Source: Gonium pectorale (taxonomy: Eukaryota > Chlorophyta > Chlorophyceae > Chlamydomonadales > Volvocaceae). From it: a stretch of DNA of 33,085 nt. How positions within the stretch are numbered: the first letter of the stretch is position 1; every line of letters begins with the position of its first letter. Positions 9,063-18,408 of the stretch are shown here, in pieces. Below the pieces are notes generated by a model. The model saw only the letters and a program-made list of their open reading frames with translations. It was not told the DNA's origin and did no database searches. Position numbers and translations under genes: made by a program. The stretch is from positions 1,692,873 through 1,725,957 of the forward strand of contig LSYV01000002.1 in NCBI GenBank assembly GCA_001584585.1, in the 5' to 3' direction.

Positions 9063-11531
9063 ATGAAGGAGCCCGGTGCCCATCAGCGAAAGACGCTATC
9101 GATTAATGCGCGGGCCGGCAGCGCCGACCCTCCGCCAGCCCAGCCCCCGGCCCCTGTCGTCAGGCACGTAAGCGGTGTGCCGCTGTACGACGCCGAGCTG
9201 TCCACGCCCAAGTCCCGGGTGTGCGTCACGGGGGCCACGGGATACATCGCCGGACCCATCATTGAGCGACTGCTGCGGGCGGGACACATCGTCCATGCGA
9301 CGTGCAGGTGGGGGAGGGCGCCGGGCGCGTCGGCGTAACGGCGATGCCTTGAATGCAGGCTTCTTGAGGCGGCAGCCGCAATGCTCGCACCTGCAATCCC
9401 CATGTCTTGCAGGGATCCTGCCAACACCAAGGCCCTGCAACCCCTGTTGAAGCTGCCGGGAGCGCTGGAGAGGCTGCGGTGAGTGAGCATCCACGCCTGG
9501 GGGGGCACCATTAGATACAGATGCAGATTACAGGCTCCCCCATTGCCGCCCCAAAGTAATTGCCCACGCCTGAGCAGGCGCGTGCGTGGTTGTGGGTGCC
9601 TTGCCGTGCCCGGTGTCGCAGTCGGTTCAGAGGAGCTTCGTGGCCGAACGGTGGCAGACAGGCAGAGGCGGCGCTGTGGAAGCCCATGCAGCGGGAGAGT
9701 GCAGCGCATAGCCTGCGGTATATGCCGGCTGCGTTTACCGGTATCACTGGCGGTCACTACCGTATCTAAACCCCCGCGCACGCGCAGGTTCTTTCGCGCC
9801 GACCTGACGTCTGCGGGCAGCTTTGATGCGGCCATTGAGGGCTGCGAGTACGTCGTGCACGTTGCGGCGCCGGTGATCCTCAACGGGGTGCGTCCTACCA
9901 ATTGACGGGCAGGCGCGGCGGCACGGTCATGCCACACATATCACACATGGCACCAGCTAGCGCTGCCACGCGTGTAGAGGCGACATGGGAGGAGGCCTGT
10001 GTGGCGGTGCGGCCCATGCTACCTGCACGCACGGCATGCGGTGGGTGGGCCGACCTGCAGGGTGTCAAGCCAACACAGCGGCGCTTCGGCCGTCTGACGG
10101 TCTAGACTGGCTTGCCGGACCCTCCGAACCTTCCAGGTCCGCCGGCGTGACGGTTGGTCCAGGATTGTGGAGCCCATGCTGCAAGGGGTCGACAACGTGA
10201 TAGGTGGGGCAGGGCACCCGGGGGTTCAGGAATGGACACTGACTTACTTCAGCTTTCCAGCTCTCCGGCTGAGGTCACGCTGTCGATGGGGGACAGTGAG
10301 TTTGGAAGGCATTCTGGTTAGTGACCGTTAATGGGAGAAAGGGCTGCCCTTCCACAATACTGTCCATCTCTTGGCACTCTCATTGCATTATCCAATTCTC
10401 CTCCCACACAGGCGCCGTCAACCGCACGCCCTCCGTGCGCCGGGTGGTCATGACGTCGTCCATCAGCGCCATCTGTACCTCCGTGCGCGACCGCCCGCGA
10501 GGCCACGTGTACGGCGAAGCCGACTGGAACGACAGCGCGTCCGAGACCTACATGCCATACGCGTACGGTAAAATGCTCTCGGAGCGCCGCGCGTGGGAGC
10601 TGGAGGCTCAGCAGGGGCGCTGGCGCCTCGTGACGGTGCTCCCAAGCATTGTGTTCGGGCCGACCGTCGGCGAGTGCGGCGGCAGCGAGAGCGTGCAGGC
10701 CGTGAAGGACGCGGTCTGGCCGGGCCGCATGTACCCTGCCGCCCCCAACCTGGGGATGCCGGTGGTGGACGTGCGGGATGTGGCGGCGGTGCACTGCCTG
10801 GCCATGGTCCTCCCGCACGCACGCGGCAGGTGGGGTGGGCGGGGTGGCAGGAAGGGGAGGGCAGGAGCGCTCCACTTGATGGGCGACGGCTTTTGGCAAG
10901 AGAGGAAGTAGATTGGGAGGGGTGGCACCCGTCGTCTTTGCGTATCCAGATGGGCATTGATGCCTCACTGATCCGTGCTAATCAAGTTGCATGCTGGCAT
11001 GTGCCGAAGGAAGAAGGGAACTCAAGCATTAGTAATGGGGATCCCGCTCGGCCTTGGCAGGTACATCGCCCATGCACACAGCACCAGCCTGTATGACATC
11101 ACGCACGCCCTCGCATCGCGGATTTCCAGCTTCCGGCCGTCGAAGAGGCTGGCTCCGTACTGGGTGCTGTGGCTCGTCGGGCCGCTGATAGGGCTGCACA
11201 GAGACGTGATTTCGGTAAGGTGGCGAGCTATTTCTCCGAAAGATCCTTCATCGTACGATTGACCCGTGGGTCATGACGTGTTGGTTGCATTGTCTTTCGT
11301 GCGTACACGGAATTGTGACAGATTGTTTTGGTACGTATAGCCGTGTTTTCTGTTTTGCCCAGTTTGGCATGCTCCCATGTGCGTCTGCAGGCCATGAGGG
11401 GCCGGTCGGCGCAGTTCGACACCAGCCGCACCGCAGCGGACCTGGGCCTCAAGGAGTGGCTGCCGCTGGCTGACACCCTGGAGGACATGGTGACCGATAT
11501 GGCCGACAAGGGGATGATCAAAATGCGGTAG
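9063..11531 (+). CDS. Extended SDR, dihydroflavonol-4-reductase/cinnamoyl-CoA-reductase-like NAD(P)H oxidoreductase
   Basis: Exons 9063-9307, 9413-9478, 9788-9887, 10137-10203, 10412-10829, 11061-11214 and 11391-11531 join in frame to 396 residues. The Rossmann nucleotide-binding motif is TGATGYIAG (56-64). DLTSAGSFDAAIEGCEYVVHVAAPV follows, then RRVVMTSS (169-176) with the catalytic Ser, and the active-site YxxxK is Tyr209/Lys213 (YAYGK). PSIVFGP and PVVDVRDVAAVHCLAM match later family blocks. The fold and NAD(P)H use are secure; the substrate is not, because algae lack most lignin and anthocyanin chemistry and this family includes generic ketoreductases. A poorly conserved ~50-residue N-terminal extension precedes the Rossmann fold. 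The ATG at 9063 is the first in frame, and the 5' UTR and N-terminus are duplicated at 11794-12073. Confidence 0.88.
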
Positions 11532-11793
11532 CAACCGGAGGGAAGCGGCCACCGGCCAACTGACAACTGCAAACGCCTCGAAGGCTGGAGGGTTCCATGT
11601 TGCCCAGGGGTCCCGCAAGCAAGGCCACGGTTGAGTGTGGCCGTGTGCAGCCCGTTGTCCCAACCCTGATACTTTTAGAGATCCAGAGTTTGATGCCCCG
11701 AGGGGAGAAGCTGTAGAGGATCGTCCTGGGATGCGGTCGCTATATGGGTCAAGGGAATTTGGGTAGCTGCTGGGAAGTGAAAGAACCTTGTAG
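11532..11793. other. Reductase 3' flank
   Basis: About 260 bases between the reductase stop and the duplicated 5' fragment. I see no TGTAA motif and no gene. Confidence 0.5.
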
Positions 11794-12073
11794 TGCTGAA
11801 CTTCGGGCAATGAATTAATAGCTGCTGCTGCGTCATCGACCCTGCCAACCTTCAATACAGCCGATTCGCAGTTGTGAGTTGGCCCCACCCGCATCCGGCG
11901 CAATGAAGGAGCCCGGTGCCCATCAGCGAAAGACGCTATCAATTAATGCGCGGGCCGGCAGCGCCGACCCTCCGCCGGCCCAGCCCCTGGTCCCTGTCAT
12001 CAGACACGTAAGCCGTGTGCCGCTGTACGACACCAAGCAGTCCGCGCCCAACTCCCGAGCGTGTGTCACGGGG
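11794..12073 (+). pseudogene. Truncated duplicate of the reductase 5' UTR and N-terminus
   Basis: This block repeats 8945-9233. It contains the same 5' UTR words, the ATG (11903) and codons for MKEPGAHQRKTLSINARAGS up to RACVTG, with scattered substitutions. Identity stops abruptly at GTCACGGGG. There the functional gene continues into the Rossmann motif GATGYIAG, whereas this copy runs into unrelated sequence and a stop about 19 codons later (12128-12130). The nucleotide-binding motif and the rest of the enzyme are missing, so no active reductase can be made. The 5' UTR next to the ATG is nearly unchanged, while the protein part shows several amino-acid changes. Confidence 0.88.
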
Positions 12074-13685
12074 CAACACCGTCGCCCCCGATGCGATGGC
12101 TCCGCCCCCAAAGGGCACAGGCAACCTTGACCTGACTCAACACCACCTTGCACTTGCCAGCAATGAACAAGGGGAGTCCGAGGGTTGAGTGTCTGTGCAG
12201 AGTCTGAAATCCGAGCTAGGCTATCATTCGTTTGGTCCACAAAGTCAGACACCACTTGAAGCCGCCGAAGCGATGCCTAGAGGCCACACACACAGCCCCC
12301 AGGCTCGCACACCAGCAGACAGCAGCCCTTCGTGTATTCCTCGCCAGCGATGCCATGCAGCTCCGCACGGCGCGGCACCGTGCCCTCGTCACACGGCTCG
12401 ACCCTAAGCATTCGGTACCCCTCAACTCGTAAACATTCGGCACCCCGGTCCGCGTGGTTCGCACAGATACCGGTTCCTGTACGGAACAGTGTTGAGCACT
12501 CTGCACACTACACCCTGCCAACTGGCACTACCGTATACGCCTCCCACCGTGTGAAATGATCAGTCCTCCCTGCAGCAGCAGGCAGCAGCAGATGATGTCC
12601 GGCCCACCAGCGACCACTCGTTCCGTCCTCTCCACACGTTCCTATGCGACTCCAGCCCCAACGCAGCAGCTTCGGTGGGGCGGGCTTACTCCATTGCGAG
12701 CATACACACGAAGGGCCCATTCTCCGTCCGGAAGCAGGCAGCAGGGCGGAGTCCCTCAATGATGCCCTTCGCTCCCCCCCAACATCACCCATCGCCAGCT
12801 CAGCCAGGAAGAAACGCGGGTAGGCCGGGCAAGGGGCCAACTACCTCCAGCCACTGCGAGCGCCTGAGGCCAAGCTCAGCGCGCACAAGACGACGGCACT
12901 GAATAGCCGCGTGACGACTGTACAGGATAGCCGGTTGCCTGGGGTCCATTCAGGAGGTTGACCCCTACGGGGCTTAACTAACTATACAACAAATCACACA
13001 TCCCCACAGGGAGGGTCACGCCAATTACCCGCTGTTCACCAACATGCCGTCACCGTGTCGCCCGGAGCACGACGGGACAAGCGCGATACGGCAGGGAACG
13101 TGTCCGGTCATTCCTTCAGAAGCAAAGCAGAAGAAGCAGCCAACCCTCCTACCCTTGCACATATGTGATGCCCGGGAGGTGCCGTACAGTGCTGTATGCT
13201 GCTGGTTTGCGGGGCGGGACATTGAACCTGCAACTGCAAGCCCGAATCACGAGTCAAGAGCCTGTCCAAGCCAGACCCTTCGCTCTCGGGAGGAAAGGCC
13301 GCCATCCAGGCCGTCCGCCGTCCCCCAGCGCACCTACCCGAAGCGCCAGCGGCACCGGGCATGACTGAGCCACTGCGACCCCGATGGATGCTCTTTCCTT
13401 ATGTTGTATGTGCAGAGCGCTTGGCTTATTCTTTTGTAGCGCTTATTTGGAAAGAGCGCATTCCCGGTTCAGCAGGTGCCCGAAGCTTAAAAAACGCATG
13501 GCTGAACCCATGCACGGCGCTCCCCCTGAGGGAGGGGCCGCAGGGGGCGTCACACAGCCTCCTGACGCCCGCCGTCCGCTACAGTCCGCAACAGTCCGCG
13601 CACCCGCCGACCCAACCCACCATCAGCAAGAAAACAAGCCACCCGGAAACAACGCGCGCGCGCACATCCGTATACGGCCCTGACC
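12074..13685. other. Intergenic: no gene recognised; NRAMP 3' flank at the right end
   Basis: About 1.6 kb between the reductase fragment and the NRAMP stop codon. ORFs on both strands look like chance. The only structure I can name is a tRNA-like segment at 13207-13275. The right end must contain the NRAMP 3' UTR. Confidence 0.5.
13207..13275 (-). repeat. Degenerate tRNA-like / possible SINE head
   Basis: On the minus strand an A-box-like word (TGGCTTGGACAGG) is followed by CTTGACTCGTGATTC, which resembles an anticodon arm, and then GCAGGTTCAATGTCC, which resembles a B box and T arm. Spacing is close to a tRNA, but the stems contain mismatches and the T arm has an extra base. It is more likely a decayed tRNA-derived SINE or pseudo-tRNA than a working gene. 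Confidence 0.3.
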
Positions 13686-16600
13686 CTACATGTCCCCGAA
13701 GCTGCCGCTGATGACAGACTGCACGATGAGGTTGATGTTCAGTCCGCTGATGACCAGGAACAGCGCCCAGGCGATGGCCGCCACGTACCAGCGGTTGGCT
13801 GCCCGGCCCAGGTAGCGGCGGGAGCTGGTGAAGTGGACCAGCGGGAACACCGCGAAGGGCAGCGTCAGGGACAGGATGACCTGCGGGCGGGGGCGGAGGC
13901 GAGTCGGGGGGCGAGGCGGCGCGGGTGGGCGCGGACCGCAGCGGCTTGCGAGTAGGGAGGAGACGGACCGCGACCGCTTCCTCGTGCCGGCCATTGGGGA
14001 GCGGGGACGCCGGGGTGGCGTGGGAGGCAGGAATACGGTGGGCACCGTTGGCGAGGTGAGCTGGACAGGACAGCCAGGGGTGTGTGCCCGAGACCGCCGT
14101 CTGTCGACGGCGAGATTGATCAGCGCGAGCTGATCAATCTCGCCGTCGTTCGCTGCCGCCTTTTACTCTTTTTAACCCCTGCACAAGCCCGCTCCGCTCC
14201 CTGGCTACCTCACATGCCGTGCCTGCACATGTGCCGTGTCGTACGCACACTTCACACGATTGCCACACCCGCGGCGCCCTGCCCCTGCCCCTGCCCCCCA
14301 ACGCCCCACGCGCCTGCGACAGCACCAGCAGCTTGGAGACGCCCTCCCGGCCCATGATCGCCGCCACCGCGGCTGCCGGGACGATGGCGGTCCCCCGCGT
14401 GATGGCGCGCCGCGCCCAGGGCTTGAGCCTGATGGACAGGAAGCCCTCCATCACAATCTGGCCGCTGAGCGTGCCCGTGATGGTGCTGTTCTGGCCAGAC
14501 GCCAGCAGCGCCACCCCGAACAGCACCGACGCCGCCTTGGCGCCCAGCGACTGGGCCAGCAGCTCGTACGCGTCGGCGATGTCGGCCACGTCGGTGCGCG
14601 GGGGGTTGCCGTAGTGGAAGGCGGCGCCGGCGACGATGAGGATGGAGCTGTTGATGAGGAAGGCGACGAGCAGGGAGAGCGTGGAGTCGAAGGCGCCGAT
14701 GCGGGTGGCCAGCGCGCGGCCGGCGGCGGTGCGGGGGTAGGCGCGCGTCTGGATGACGGAGGAGTGGAGGTAGAGGTTGTGCGGCATGACGGTGGCGCCC
14801 AGGATGCCGGTGGCAAGGTAGAGCTGCTCGCGGTTGGTGAGCAGCGAGGTGGAGGGCAGGTAGCCGCGGAGCACCTGCGGTGGAGGGAGGGAAGGGGGCG
14901 GAGGGCGGAGGCGGGGGCAGGGGAAGGGCGGACGGGTATGAGAGGGAAGTCCTTCTCTGCGCCGCTGCAGCAGTGGGGGCGGGCGGCGGGTGGCGGGCAG
15001 CACCAGCACCAGCACCAGCAGGCGGGCAGAAGCGTGCAACCGCCCTCATCGCCGCCGGCAATCCCCGAGCCACCCCGCGCACGTGCGCCACCGCCACCGT
15101 TACACGCATCGTGGCAACCGGGCGGTGCGGTCGTACGCCATGCCGTACCTTGACCATGTCCGGCTTGGACTTGACCAGCTCGTACAGGAAGCAGGCGGCG
15201 ATGAGGGCGGTGAGCGCGGCCACCAGCGCCTCCAGCGCGCGGAAGCTGCGCGCCTCAACCACAATCATGATCAGCACGTCGGCGGCGGTGATGAGCACGC
15301 CCGCCCACAGGGGGATGCCCAGCAGCAGGTTGAAGGCGATCGCGCAGCCCACCACCTGGGAGGGGGGAGGAGGGGGATGTGCAGATCAACGGGCTGGGCG
15401 CCACCGGCCTTCGTGGAAGGGGGTTGGAGGGGAAAGGGGAATGCATAACGACGAGCTGGGCTCCAACAGCGTACGTCCCGTCCGGCGGCCAAGCCGGTCC
15501 TTGCCTCGTTTCGCCGGCTCCCGAAGGTGTCGGCGATCCGAAAGTCCAGCAGCCGCCAGGTGTGTACCGCTGTTTCCGGCGGCGTCCACGTCGATAGCTG
15601 AGTTGCGTACAGCTAGGTAGTATCGTATACGCTAAGGTCGTAGTAGTAGAGGTGTGTTCAAATGGAACGACGCATACGAGTAGAGGTGTGTGTGCGTGCG
15701 TGTGCCTAGGTCGCCAACCCCCACCACGTCCCCAGCTTCCTCAGTTCCTAATAACAGTCCGACCCTCTCATGGGAGGGGGAGAGACACGCGGTCCTTGGT
15801 TGGGTTGGGTGTTTGTTGGGTGGTTACATAATGATACTTCGTAAGTGGAGGCGTCCAGTGGGCCTGTGTGCAGTTCGGTGCCTCGACTCGGACACGAGAG
15901 GGGCAGCGCGCGGGGCCGCCTCCTGCACGTGGCAAGGCGCCGCATGCCCTCTCGTGCCACCAGTCCAACGCGCACGTACGCCCAGACCGCCGTTCAAGGC
16001 CACCTGAGGGCTGCGGACCAGCCTGCGTTCCATGGCCGCAGCTGCGTTCCCCCGACCCAGCCGCACCCAGCGCACCCCGCCCACCGCCCGCCCGCACCGC
16101 CCGGCTCCCGCCCAGCCGCGCTGTCCCTCGCCCCCTTCCCTCTTCCCCACCTCTGCCAGGTCAGTGGCGCAGATGGCCAGCTCAGCGATGACCCACAGCA
16201 CCTTGTTGACGTGCGGGTGGTACGCGTCGCGGCAGGCCTGCGGGGGGCGGCGGGTGGGGAGGACACGGGTTGGAGGTTGCGGTGCAGTGCATGCTAGGCT
16301 CGGGCCCCGTGCTGGATGGGGCGCCGGCGGCGGGGGGGGGACGCAGCGCGGCGCAGCGCGGGGGGGAGGGGAGGACGAGTCGCGGGTGGGGCGGCGGCGA
16401 CATGGGGCGGCAGGTTTCGGCCGGCCGAGGGGCGGCGGCCGCCTGCTGCGAGGCTGCTGTCAGGCCAGGGGGGCCGCAGCACGCATGCCGCGGGGTGGGG
16501 CCGCCTTGTCCACCGCCCAGCGGACCCCCTTCTGCCTGTCGCCCGTGCAGCGACCCGCCCCCTCCCCCTCCCCCTTCCCCGCCCCCCGCCAGTACTGCGC

Positions 16601-17551
16601 CGCACGTCACGCTCCGCTACGTGCGGACTGGCATGTCGGCGGCACACCAGGCTGGCACTCCCACCAGTTACTCCCAACCGCTGGAGCCTGTCGCCCCTGC
16701 TGTGCGCCGCAACCCACCTCAACATGTGCATGCCGCGTAAAACCATGCCTGGCCGGGTCATGACGGGCCCGCTGCCGCCGGCTTGGCCGTGGCAGCCCCC
16801 TTCCGGCGACCGCCCCATCCCCGTCAGACCGGTGCATCATGCATGCACCCCCAGCCGCTGCCACCGGCAACCCAACGAACCTAGCTCCAAACCCAAATCG
16901 CAGCAGGAACACGGCAACTACGGCATGCAGTGCGGTGTGCCGTACCTGCGCGAGGTCCCTGTCGCTGGCGATGCCCAGCTTGAGCGACAGGTACTGCAGG
17001 AACATGGCGCAGCAGGAGGACAGCAGCACCACGAACAGCAGCGTGTAGCCGAACGAGGAGCCGGCAGCCAGGTCCGTGGCCCAGTTCCCGGGGTCCTGGG
17101 GGTGGGATCGGGACGACCGCGGGTGGGTTGAGGTGGGGTCATTGGGTTGGAAAGCGTTTGTAGTCGACACACCAGCTGGGTCGGGAGGGGGGGGGGCGGA
17201 CGCAGGTTGTTGACGGGCCGCGCAGGATCTTACCATGTAGCCGACGCTGACGAGGAACCCCAAGCCAGCGAACGCGAACATTTTCTTGTACCAAGGCGCA
17301 TCGGCCGTCGGGAACTTGAGCGTGGCGTTGCTCTCGGGCAAGGAGACAGCCTCGCCCCGGTCCCTGAAGCCCTCCAGAAGTGGCTCGCGAGTGTTATTGT
17401 CAGTGTACTCGCGCTGCAGGTCCCGGCTGCTGCTGGAGGGCTCAACGGCATCAGCGAGCACCACGCTGAAACTCTCGCGGCGCGGCAGGGAAGAGGGGCC
17501 GCTAGGAGCTGTTGTATAATGCAGCGGATTTTCGTGCGGAGGGGACTCCAT
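13686..17551 (-). CDS. NRAMP-family divalent metal (Mn2+/Fe2+) transporter
   Basis: A proton-coupled importer of Mn2+ or Fe2+ with about 11 membrane helices. Exons in coding order: 17551-17234, 17095-16946, 16237-16151, 15355-15149, 14874-14314, 13880-13686. Joined they give 505 residues. Hallmarks: [14 protein letters not shown] (metal-binding Asp107 and Asn110 in TM1), [28 protein letters not shown] (TM3), [12 protein letters not shown] (TM4), [13 protein letters not shown] (TM6; Met284 and the MPHN motif), [21 protein letters not shown], and [19 protein letters not shown]. Met284 is the residue that favours soft transition metals over Ca/Mg in characterised NRAMPs. The N-terminal ~85 residues are polar and Ser-rich, probably cytosolic. 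Every exon junction is phase 0; the last intron uses a GC donor. The gene is transcribed away from the Pro-rich glycoprotein gene with 857 bases between the starts. Which membrane it occupies cannot be read from the sequence. Confidence 0.93.
13881..14313 (-). other. GC-AG intron in the NRAMP gene
   Basis: Read on the minus strand, the donor is TCGCAG|GCGCGT and the acceptor CCCGCAG. Phase-0 joining restores [16 protein letters not shown], a junction conserved throughout NRAMP proteins. The nearest GT would add four bases and break the frame. Confidence 0.85.
14105..14148. repeat. Perfect 20-bp inverted repeat with 4-base loop
   Basis: The arms at 14105-14124 and 14129-14148 are exactly complementary, with loop GCGA on the plus strand (TCGC in the NRAMP transcript). 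It lies inside the last NRAMP intron, about 190 bases downstream of the donor. Pairing stops at T/T on both outer sides. Confidence 0.95.
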
Positions 17552-18408
17552 GGTGATGGACGCGCGAGGAGTGCGAGCTTGAACGACGTCTTTTTATCGC
17601 GTAGAAGTTGGCCGATTGTCAAACGCGCGGTTGCTTTTATTAGTTGTGTCTTTCTGCAAGTGGACTGTCTGCTGTGGTGCGAAATTTGCAAAGTACTGCA
17701 CCTTGGAGATCAAAATGGCAGGGAATTTGCTTGGTATACTTAAGCCCTACATAGCCAGTTGATGCGCAGAGGCGGTTATCACATTCCCAAGCGCAGGCCT
17801 AGGCCGGCAACCATGCAGCACCCCTCACTGCATGGATTGGTCACCAAAAGACGATAATATCACACGGGGGACCGTTTCGTCCCTTGCGAACAGCATGCGT
17901 AATGTGAAAGCATTCGGTTAGAGTTGGTTAGCTCCTAGTTGGCATCAGAGGTCGGCAAACCCGGACTTTTGGACTGCGTTGGCATGCGTTGGGTGGGGGA
18001 CGGAGTGGGTACCATCCCCCCACATGAGTACCGGTTATTTACATGCTATCACCTGTGAGACTTGTGTGCTGGGCCGTTCATGGACAGGCTTTGCGTTCAT
18101 AGGACCGAGCTTTCAGCTTGCCGGTCCAGTTGGGCCTGTACCACAGGTATATTTGTCGGCAGGTACACGCACCTACCAGGAGTACGTACAGGCCCAGGAG
18201 CTGCGTGCGTGCTCGTCCAGGGTAGCTACGACAGCAGTTAGAAAGGCAGCTTCGCCTTGCACGACCTTCCTGGTGCAGCTTAATAGTGACGACAATCTTG
18301 AATATATAATACATTGCTACATTGCTACATATTGTCACACCGTATAGAACGTTCAAAGCTTGTTGCACACGAGCGCCGGTTTGTTGGTACAACGGCATTG
18401 GCTTCATC
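17552..18408. promoter_or_regulatory. Divergent intergenic region between NRAMP and the Pro-rich glycoprotein gene
   Basis: 857 bases separate two outward-facing start codons, so both promoters should be here. It is more AT-rich than its surroundings. A TATA-like run (TATATAATA, about 18302-18311) lies roughly 100 bases before the glycoprotein ATG and could be its TATA box. Next to it is a duplicated ATTGCTAC. No ORF here looks real. Confidence 0.5.

Noticed and set aside
14236..15153. A long plus-strand open frame opposite the NRAMP gene.
   Set aside because: It is the antisense of conserved NRAMP exons and an intron; composition is low-complexity Arg/Gly/Gln.
16316..16420. G-rich tract as a regulatory G-quadruplex.
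   Set aside because: It lies in an NRAMP intron of generally extreme GC content; G runs are expected there and nothing else supports a role.
17552..18408. GTAC cores upstream of NRAMP as possible copper-response elements.
   Set aside because: GTAC is frequent throughout the window, so its presence here is not informative.
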